From Actinomycetes bacterium (lineage in GTDB: Bacteria; Planctomycetota; Phycisphaerae; JAACET01): DNA of 12,183 nucleotides. The translations under genes were made by a program, and so were the position numbers. Under the pieces are notes generated by a model. The model saw only the letters and a program-made list of their open reading frames with translations. It made no database searches and was not told where the DNA came from. The DNA is taken from NCBI GenBank assembly GCA_030631725.1, contig DAOVKO010000037.1:1-12183 (forward strand), in the 5' to 3' direction. This document shows, in pieces, positions 7,381 to 12,183 of the stretch; within the stretch, counting starts at the first letter, position 1; each line of letters begins with the position of its first letter.

Positions 7381-8019
7381 TCAGCTTACAACAGAGGCCT
7401 CAGTCGTAAGACAAAAAGGCTCTGTGGGAAGTTTAGCCCAAAGAGCCGACAGCTCCCCAGCCATATCAGAAGCTGAACTTATTCGGCAAGCGAACAGCCG
7501 GGCGTTGAGAACCCCAATCCAATGGGCGATGCAAAGCTGATGGGCCAAGCAGTGCTCAAAGCTCAGACAGCAGCCGACGTTGGGCGAGTTGACCGCGTCG
7601 ATGAGCTGGCGAACCTCCAGAGGACTCAAGAGAAAAGCTGCTTGCGGTGCACAGACGAGCAGCTTGACAGCCAACTGGTCTGCGGTGGGGGCAATCTCGT
7701 ACAACAGGCTGTAGAGTTGGTCATATGCCTGGCTGTAGCTATGGTCGGCTGGGCCGGGCGGTACTAAAACGTGAGGAATTTGGAGCTTGGCTGCCCGGCT
7801 GAGAAGTCTGGACAGCGAGTCGCCAGCAAGCGGCTCAGGACAACTCAAACACTCAATACTCACCCCCAGGGCTCGAATCTCGTCCAAAGCTTCGGCGGTA
7901 AGTTCCGGGCCATCAGCCAAGGCGATGGCCACACAGCCAGCGGAAACCGCACCGCTAGCCAACTCAACCGCGGTTAGTTCCGAGCTGGGGGCACAGAAAA
8001 CTGTACGCAATTTAGCCAT
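7381..8019 (-). CDS. Xylose isomerase-like TIM-barrel protein, metal site apparently lost
   Basis: From ATG 8019 the product has 212 residues, short for the sugar phosphate isomerase/epimerase-like (AP endonuclease 2, TIM-barrel) family, which usually has 250-290. Recognition rests on the barrel pattern: LGVSIECLSCPEP (51-63), IPHVLVPPG (81-89), a long helix, then KLLVCAPQAAFLLSPLEVRQLIDAVNSPNVGCCLSFEH (119-156). In active members the strand near 123 carries a metal-binding Glu and the strand near 153 an Asp followed by His; here they read CAP and SFEH, so Glu and Asp are missing and only His156 is left. The C-terminal barrel strands are also short. It may be a non-catalytic relative or a decaying gene. 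The ATG has GGAG 5 bases upstream, and the frame open beyond it to a TTG near mutL is not needed. It is divergent from mutL across 89 bases. Confidence 0.6.
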   Translation of the reverse strand: MAKLRTVFCAPSSELTAVELASGAVSAGCVAIALADGPELTAEALDEIRALGVSIECLSCPEPLAGDSLSRLLSRAAKLQIPHVLVPPGPADHSYSQAYDQLYSLLYEIAPTADQLAVKLLVCAPQAAFLLSPLEVRQLIDAVNSPNVGCCLSFEHCLAHQLCIAHWIGVLNARLFACRISSASDMAGELSALWAKLPTEPFCLTTEASVVS

Positions 8020-8108
8020 AAACACTCCGTCGTTGACCGAAGAGGTAAAGCGGGCATATACTATGGCTCCTGGAGCGAGGTAATTCAAGACTTCCCCGGC
8101 AGGCAACC
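8020..8108. promoter_or_regulatory. Shared divergent intergenic region, TIM-barrel gene and mutL
   Basis: These 89 bases must hold the start signals for both divergent genes unless transcription enters from farther away. I could not identify convincing -35/-10 pairs in either direction. A weak GGCAGG (8098-8103) lies 5 bases before the mutL ATG. Confidence 0.3.
8025..8028 (-). promoter_or_regulatory. Ribosome binding site of the TIM-barrel gene
   Basis: On the minus strand GGAG (complement of CTCC) lies 5 bases before the ATG at 8019. It selects this start over the in-frame TTG at 8106, which would put the start next to that of mutL. Confidence 0.55.
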
Positions 8109-9950
8109 ATGGGACAAATCCAAATACTTCCCGGTCAACTGGTGAACAAGATAGCTGCGGGGGAGGTTGTCGAGAGGCCGGCCTCGGTGGTCAAGGAGCT
8201 GCTGGAGAATGCGATCGATGCCGGGGCCGGGCGCATCGACGTGGCTGTCGAGGACGGCGGCAAGCGCCTCATCCAGGTAACCGATGACGGCGCAGGGATG
8301 GACCGCGAAGATATAGCTCTGGCCTGGACCGCCCATGCCACGAGCAAACTCAGCGGCGACGAAGACCTCTTTGCCATCAAGACCATGGGATTTAGAGGAG
8401 AGGCCCTGGCGAGTATTGCCAGCGTCAGCCGGGCCCGAATCGTCAGTCGAACGGCTGGGGAAGAAGAAGGATACGAACTCAGTGCCGAAGGCGGAGACAA
8501 TAGTGAACTCAGGCCGACGGCAGCGGCTATCGGTACGACCGTTTGGGTGCGAGACCTTTTTTTCAACGTGCCGGCCCGTCGAAAATTCCTCAAGGGCTCC
8601 ACGACGGAGATGTCGCACATTTGTGAGCAATTGACCAGAGTGGCCCTGGCCCACAGCCAAGTGCACTTTACCTTGAGCCACAACGGCAGAACAAGTCTGG
8701 AGCTGCCGGCTGCATCTGACTTGCGGGAGCGAATCACCGGGCTCTTCGGTGACGAACTGGCCGAGACACTGATCAGTGCTAACAGCGATGAGCGGGGAAT
8801 AAAAATCCAGGCTCTGCTGGCCCCGCCGGATATGAGCAGGACGTCGGGCAAATGGCAGTACTTCTTCCTCAACGGGCGATATATCCGCGACCGTTTCATC
8901 CAACATGCCGTCCGCGAGGCCTATCGGAGGCTGATCGAAGCGGGGCGCTTTCCGGTGGCGTTTGTCTATCTGCAGATGGCCCCGGAGATGGTGGATGTGA
9001 ATGTGCACCCCACAAAAATAGAGGTGCGTTTCCGGGATTCCAATGCGGTGCACTCCCAAGTGCTGGGGACGCTTCGGGAGCGATTCCTCAAGAGCGACCT
9101 GGCGAGCCGAATGCGCATAGAACAGGTCGAGGGCGGTGAGGTTGACGGTGAGAAGACCGAGCAGGTCCGCCGAGCAGTGGCGGATTTCCTGAAAGCTTCT
9201 CCTCCGAGGCAATCACGGCCGGGCTTTGGCCAAACCAGCGGCGGTAAAGGCCCAACTGGTCAACAGCTAAGGACCGAACTGAACAAACTCTTCGAAAGCG
9301 ACCGCCAGGGTTCATCGGCGGATCAAGATTCAAGGGATACTATTTCGCCTGCTGCCGGGCGAAGCGAGCGGCCCGAGTCGGCAGGGGCCGTACTGCAGAT
9401 ACACAGGATGTACCTGGTGGCCCAGACGGACGATGGCCTGATTATCGTGGACCAGCATGCCCTGCACGAGCGGATTCTGTACGAGCGATTGAGCCGTCGG
9501 GTCCGCGAGGGACAGGTAGCCTCACAGCAATTGCTGCTGCCCATGCCGGTGGAGTTGACCAATCAACAGCGAGCCCTGCTGGATAAGGTTCAGGAGATTT
9601 TATCTAAGGTGGGCATTGAACTGGTGGACTTCGGGCCGACAGCCGTGGCTGTACAGGCGTTTCCGGCCATGCTAGACAGGGCAGATCCAGCGGCGGCGGT
9701 GCAGGATATAGTCGATCGGCTGGTGGAAATGCCCACAGACTCGGCCGGCGAACAGGTTCTCGAAGAAGTACTGGCGAGCATGGCCTGTAAGGCCGCGGTC
9801 AAGGCTGGTGATAGACTGAGCGAGGTGGAAATGTCCCAGCTATTGGCTGACGCAGAACTCACTGAGCGTTCGAGCAACTGCCCACATGGTCGGCCGACAA
9901 TCCTCAAGATGAGCCTGGCAGAGCTGGAAAAACAATTCAAGCGCACATGA
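8109..9950 (+). CDS. mutL: DNA mismatch repair protein MutL (endonuclease type)
   Basis: The 613-residue product has the complete MutL layout. The GHKL ATPase domain shows motif I ELLENAIDAGA (Glu30, Asn34), motif II DDGAGM (59-64) and motif III GFRGEAL (94-100). A linker of low conservation (about 340-420) precedes the C-terminal dimerisation domain. That domain holds DQHALHERILYE (448-459), which fits the DQHA-x2-E-x4-E endonuclease motif, plus ACKAAVK (559-565) and CPHGRP (591-596). These are the metal-binding signatures of MutL proteins that nick DNA themselves, in organisms without MutH. MutL couples MutS mismatch recognition to strand removal in the cytoplasm. The ATG start is supported by the conserved IQILPGQLVNKIAAGEVVERP beginning, although the ribosome binding site is weak. 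A macro-domain gene follows after 16 bases and is probably co-transcribed. Confidence 0.97.
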   Translation: MGQIQILPGQLVNKIAAGEVVERPASVVKELLENAIDAGAGRIDVAVEDGGKRLIQVTDDGAGMDREDIALAWTAHATSKLSGDEDLFAIKTMGFRGEALASIASVSRARIVSRTAGEEEGYELSAEGGDNSELRPTAAAIGTTVWVRDLFFNVPARRKFLKGSTTEMSHICEQLTRVALAHSQVHFTLSHNGRTSLELPAASDLRERITGLFGDELAETLISANSDERGIKIQALLAPPDMSRTSGKWQYFFLNGRYIRDRFIQHAVREAYRRLIEAGRFPVAFVYLQMAPEMVDVNVHPTKIEVRFRDSNAVHSQVLGTLRERFLKSDLASRMRIEQVEGGEVDGEKTEQVRRAVADFLKASPPRQSRPGFGQTSGGKGPTGQQLRTELNKLFESDRQGSSADQDSRDTISPAAGRSERPESAGAVLQIHRMYLVAQTDDGLIIVDQHALHERILYERLSRRVREGQVASQQLLLPMPVELTNQQRALLDKVQEILSKVGIELVDFGPTAVAVQAFPAMLDRADPAAAVQDIVDRLVEMPTDSAGEQVLEEVLASMACKAAVKAGDRLSEVEMSQLLADAELTERSSNCPHGRPTILKMSLAELEKQFKRT

Positions 9951-9966
9951 AAAACACGGAGCAGCA

Positions 9967-10509
9967 ATGGTGAGTGATGGCAAGAGATATCCTGCTGAAC
10001 TAATCGCTCGGATTGAACTGCTGCAGACGGATATCACTACGTTGGACGTAGATGGTATCGTCAATGCCGCTAATACGTCGCTTTTAGGTGGGGGCGGCGT
10101 GGACGGAGCTATTCACCGCGCGGCTGGGCCGGAACTTTTGGCCGAGTGCCGGACGCTGGGAGGCTGCCCCACAGGGCAGGCAAAGATTACCAAAGGATAC
10201 AAGCTGGCAGCTACGTATGTGATCCATACTGTCGGGCCGATCTATCACGGTAAGGCTCAGGACGCCGAGCTTCTGGCGTCCTGCTATGTGAATTCGTTGG
10301 CCTTGGCCGGGGAGTACGAGCTGGAATCAATTGCCTTTCCCGCTATCAGCACAGGTGTGTACGGCTATCCGCTTGAAGAGGCTACGCCGATCGCGCTGGG
10401 CACGACGCTGGAAGAATTGCCGAAGTATGAGTCAATTAGACGAGTGGTGTTTGCCCTATTCTCGGAGAAAGCTCTGAAGGTCTATACGGATAGCCTACTG
10501 CTCTGTTGA
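9967..10509 (+). CDS. Macro-domain ADP-ribose hydrolase (MacroD/YmdB-like)
   Basis: The 180-residue product is almost entirely one macro domain of the MacroD class. Visible features are TDIT with Asp22 at the adenine contact, IVNAAN (31-36), the glycine-rich GGGGVDGAIH loop (41-50) with Asp46 and His50, TGQAKITKGYKL (69-80), VIHTVGP (85-91) and FPAISTGVYGYP (124-135). Such proteins bind ADP-ribose and remove it from proteins or hydrolyse O-acetyl-ADP-ribose. GGAG lies 5 bases before the ATG, and the gene follows mutL closely. The last four codons (LLLC, from 10498) and the TGA stop arise from a miniature element inserted at 10499; removing the element and one target copy gives a C-terminus ending SLQQLQ. 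The core domain is intact, so activity is probably retained. Confidence 0.93.
   Translation: MVSDGKRYPAELIARIELLQTDITTLDVDGIVNAANTSLLGGGGVDGAIHRAAGPELLAECRTLGGCPTGQAKITKGYKLAATYVIHTVGPIYHGKAQDAELLASCYVNSLALAGEYELESIAFPAISTGVYGYPLEEATPIALGTTLEELPKYESIRRVVFALFSEKALKVYTDSLLLC
10490..10498 (+). repeat. Target-site duplication, left copy ATAGCCTAC
   Basis: The exact 9-mer ATAGCCTAC abuts the left terminal inverted repeat of the miniature element and recurs exactly at 10628-10636 against the right one. Such precise flanking duplication is the mark of transposition. Confidence 0.85.
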
Positions 10510-10627
10510 AAAGACCTCGGAAGGTGTCATTGCGAGCGCAGCGAAGCAATCTAAAAGCTCAGAAGTCGAGATTGCCACGGCCCCTCTGGGGCCTCGCAAT
10601 GACAGTAATGATGCTTTCAACAGAGCA
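10499..10627. mobile_element. Miniature inverted-repeat element, 129 bp, with 9-bp target duplication
   Basis: The element begins TGCTCTGTTGAAA (10499-10511) and ends with its exact reverse complement TTTCAACAGAGCA (10615-10627), a perfect 13-bp terminal inverted repeat. Both ends abut ATAGCCTAC (10490-10498 and 10628-10636), a 9-bp target-site duplication. The 129-bp body has no coding capacity, so a transposase supplied elsewhere must have moved it. A nested palindrome occupies most of it (see the separate entry). The insertion lies within the 3' end of the macro-domain gene and supplies its stop. A 9-bp duplication occurs with several insertion-sequence families; the parent family was not identified. 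Confidence 0.85.
10525..10604. repeat. CATTGCGAG-type palindromic repeat inside the element
   Basis: TGTCATTGCGAG (10525-10536) pairs perfectly with CTCGCAATGACA (10593-10604), and GCAATCT (10546-10552) pairs with AGATTGC (10569-10575). This matches the widespread GTCATTGCGAG...GAAGCAATCT repeat seen in many bacterial genomes. It should form a long hairpin in DNA or RNA and could help end transcription between the convergent genes, though no T-tract follows. Confidence 0.8.
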
Positions 10628-10636
10628 ATAGCCTAC
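10628..10636 (+). repeat. Target-site duplication, right copy ATAGCCTAC
   Basis: This is the second exact copy of the 9-mer, directly after the right terminal inverted repeat. The sequence that follows (AACAACTCCAGTAA) would continue the macro-domain frame to a TAA stop at 10648-10650 if the element were absent. Confidence 0.85.
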
Positions 10637-10653
10637 AACAACTCCAGTAATAG

Positions 10654-10700
10654 ATTCCCGCCTTCGCGGGAATGACAGAAAAGATGCGGGAATGACAGAA
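10654..10700. repeat. Tandem palindromic repeat of the GCGGGAATGACAGAA type
   Basis: ATTCCCGC (10654-10661) pairs with GCGGGAAT (10666-10673) around a CTTC loop. The 15-mer GCGGGAATGACAGAA occurs at 10666-10680 and again at 10686-10700, so the right half is duplicated 20 bases on. This is the common repeat whose reverse strand translates as CHSREGGN in misannotated proteins. It lies just outside the right target copy of the miniature element and before the stop of the convergent gene, where a hairpin could act on transcription from either side. Confidence 0.75.
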
Positions 10701-10724
10701 TGTTGTTTGGGCAACAGGTACTAT

Positions 10725-11135
10725 CTATGGTAGCTTCAGGCGGAGGCAGCTTTGGGGGCTGAAGGCCTGGGCAAAATCGAAGGTATCGCGGAAATCTTCC
10801 AGGCTGTCGCCATTGGTCTTCTGCATGAGCTGATTGTCGATCATGGCATAGACGATCTTGCCGAAATCCAAGGTGCTGTGGATATGCCAACTGCTCAGCA
10901 CGGCCTCGGCCATGAGTCCCCAGCGTCGGATGGCCAGATCGCGCAGGGCTTGGCAGAGTTGTGGGCCGCTGACGTGGCGCTTGGCTGCCAGGGCGGGGTT
11001 GACCATTTCCGGCTCCGGGCCGTGGGCCCGCTTGGCCGCCAAGTGCAGCCCCTCGCGCACAAAAGCAAAGGCGTCCGGCGGATATGGTGTCCGGGCGGCA
11101 ACGTCCACAACAGATTTCAGCGGTGCGTCTGCCAT
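10725..11135 (-). CDS. Minf_1886-type conserved small protein
   Basis: From ATG 11135 the product has 136 residues and matches the Minf_1886 family as I recall it, a conserved protein of planctomycetes and verrucomicrobia with no established function. Visible family features are TPYPPDAFAFVREGLHLAA (about 15-33), HVSGPQLCQALRDLA, RRWGLMAEAVLSSWHIHSTLDFGKIVYAMIDNQLM and DFRDTFDFAQAF near the end. There is no signal peptide or membrane segment, so it is probably cytoplasmic. The frame is open far upstream, but that part overlaps metG in another frame and the family begins near this ATG. Only 4 bases separate it from the metG stop, so both are likely made from one transcript. No catalytic motif is recognised. 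Confidence 0.82.
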   Translation of the reverse strand: MADAPLKSVVDVAARTPYPPDAFAFVREGLHLAAKRAHGPEPEMVNPALAAKRHVSGPQLCQALRDLAIRRWGLMAEAVLSSWHIHSTLDFGKIVYAMIDNQLMQKTNGDSLEDFRDTFDFAQAFSPQSCLRLKLP

Positions 11136-11139
11136 CGTT

Positions 11140-12183
11140 CTACTTTTTATCCATTCTCGGAAACAGCGGCGGCCCCTTGCGAACGGCTGTTCCAGCGGGT
11201 AAAACGCCCCACTTTCCCGATTCGCCAAGCGGCATCTGGCCAGGGCGTTCCCAGCAAAGCTGCTGCCACACCTTTTCCATGCTGCCGGGCATGAAGGGGC
11301 CCAGGAAAACGCCCAGCAGCCTGAGGGCCTCGGCACAGTGATAAAGAATCGTCTCGAGTCTTTCGCGGCTAGCCGAGTCGCTCTGCTTGGCCAGCTTGAA
11401 GGGCACGGTGGCGTCGATATAACGGTTGGCCGCAGCGGCCAGGCCTAGAATAGCCTCCAAGGCGGCATGGAACTTACACTCGGCTAAGGCTCGGTCCACA
11501 TGGTCGGCCAACTCCCGCCCTGTCTTTTCCAGGGCATTCTCCTGGGCAGTGGTTTGGCCCGGCTTGGGCACCTTGGCCTGGCAATACTGCTCGATCATGT
11601 TGGTGGTCCTGCTGAGCAGGTTGCCTAGATCATTGGCCAACTCTGTATTATAGCGTCTGAGGAACGATTCGTCCGAAAAATCTCCATCGCGTCCGAAAGG
11701 TACCTCTCGCAGGAGGAAATATCGAAAGGCATCTGGGCCGTAGGTATCCAGGTATTCGGCGGGGTCCACAAAGTTGCCCAGAGATTTGCTCATCTTCTTG
11801 CCGTCGTGCGTCCACCAGCCGTGGGCAAATAAACAGCGGGGCAGCTCGACGTCCAGGGCCATGAGCAAACAGGGCCAAATCACGGCATGAAACCAGAGGA
11901 TGTCTTTGCCGATAAACTGAAAGTCAGCAGGCCAATATCGCCATTTGTCCGCCTGGTCGGTGTAATTCAGAGCGGTGATATAATTGCACAAGGCATCGAC
12001 CCAAACCCAAATGGTGTGACTGGGATCATTGGGCATCTTTACACCCCACTCCAGGCTTGGCCGGGAAATTGCAAAATCCCTAAGACCCTCTTTCACGCGT
12101 GAATAGACCTCATTGAAACGGGCCTGTGGCTTGACGAAATCCCGATGCTGCTCTAGATGGGCTAACAAACGATCGCGATAAGC
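11140..12183 (-). CDS. metG: Methionine--tRNA ligase, C-terminal part (runs off window)
   Basis: The frame is open at the window edge, so the N-terminal part with the HIGH motif lies outside. The visible 347 residues hold the end of the Rossmann catalytic domain (EWGVKMPNDPSH, VWVDALCNYITAL), the signature KMSKS loop (11782-11796, within HDGKKMSKSLGN) and the helical anticodon-binding domain (NTELANDLGNLLSRT onward, ending near LFPRMDKK). No tRNA-binding (Arc1p/EMAP-like) C-terminal domain follows, so this is the short form. The enzyme charges initiator and elongator tRNA-Met with methionine in the cytoplasm. The Minf_1886-type gene follows 4 bases after the TAG. Nothing suggests truncation at this end. 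Confidence 0.97.
   Translation of the reverse strand, partial: AYRDRLLAHLEQHRDFVKPQARFNEVYSRVKEGLRDFAISRPSLEWGVKMPNDPSHTIWVWVDALCNYITALNYTDQADKWRYWPADFQFIGKDILWFHAVIWPCLLMALDVELPRCLFAHGWWTHDGKKMSKSLGNFVDPAEYLDTYGPDAFRYFLLREVPFGRDGDFSDESFLRRYNTELANDLGNLLSRTTNMIEQYCQAKVPKPGQTTAQENALEKTGRELADHVDRALAECKFHAALEAILGLAAAANRYIDATVPFKLAKQSDSASRERLETILYHCAEALRLLGVFLGPFMPGSMEKVWQQLCWERPGQMPLGESGKWGVLPAGTAVRKGPPLFPRMDKK

Noticed and set aside
8085..9212. Minus-strand open frame of 375 codons opposite mutL.
   Set aside because: It is a shadow of mutL, whose motifs are complete on the plus strand.
10633..10890. Minus-strand open frame of 85 codons over the repeats, with CHSREGGN near its end.
   Set aside because: This peptide is the known translation artefact of the GCGGGAATGACA repeat, and the frame overlaps the Minf_1886-type gene.
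10752..11294. Plus-strand open frame of 180 codons opposite the Minf_1886 and metG genes.
   Set aside because: It is antisense to two recognisable genes and has no family features of its own.
11136..11336. Apparent long minus-strand frame fused in front of the Minf_1886 gene, suggesting a metG frameshift.
   Set aside because: metG reads through in its own frame to a normal C-terminal ending (LFPRMDKK), and the upstream part of this frame is metG out of frame.
1..12183. CRISPR arrays, tRNA or rRNA genes, or a defence island.
   Set aside because: No regularly spaced repeats, no cloverleaf or rRNA sequence, and no known defence genes were seen; the macro-domain gene beside mutL is better explained as housekeeping.

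Overview
The window looks like a chromosomal segment from a planctomycete, probably of the Phycisphaerae or a relative. The basis is the gene mix: a DUF1571-type exported protein, a Minf_1886-type small protein, a PEP-CTERM-sorted protein, and a secretin with an unusual domain layout, together with a fairly GC-rich composition. This is inference from gene families; no rRNA marker is present.

Layout: Positions 1-278 are non-coding and begin inside a strongly self-complementary block. A plus-strand run follows: an exported DUF1571 protein (279-1151), an ABC exporter half-transporter (1341-3086), a GspD/PilQ-like secretin with a large extra C-terminal region (3277-5850), and a small BamE-like lipoprotein (5847-6188) that overlaps the secretin gene by 4 bases. 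A 414-base stretch without a convincing gene leads to a PEP-CTERM protein (6603-7289). A minus-strand TIM-barrel-like gene (7381-8019) lacks the metal ligands expected of its family and is divergent from mutL (8109-9950). mutL is followed 16 bases later by a macro-domain gene (9967-10509). On the minus strand at the right edge, the C-terminal two thirds of metG (11140-12183, running off the window) is followed 4 bases later by a Minf_1886-type gene (10725-11135).

The clearest non-genic structure lies between the convergent macro-domain and Minf_1886 genes. A 129-bp element (10499-10627) has perfect 13-bp terminal inverted repeats and is flanked by an exact 9-bp direct repeat. It is a miniature transposable element inserted in the last codons of the macro-domain gene, and it replaces that protein's C-terminus and supplies its stop codon. 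It carries a CATTGCGAG-type palindrome inside. A second palindromic repeat, of the ATTCCCGC...GCGGGAATGAC type, lies next to it.

Functionally, the secretin and its lipoprotein probably form one envelope module (outer-membrane pore plus assembly partner). mutL and the macro-domain gene are an ordinary repair/housekeeping pair, and metG is housekeeping. No convincing new defence or biosynthetic system is visible. The most unusual points are the miniature element, the secretin with its C-terminal extension and lipoprotein partner, and the apparently inactive TIM-barrel protein.
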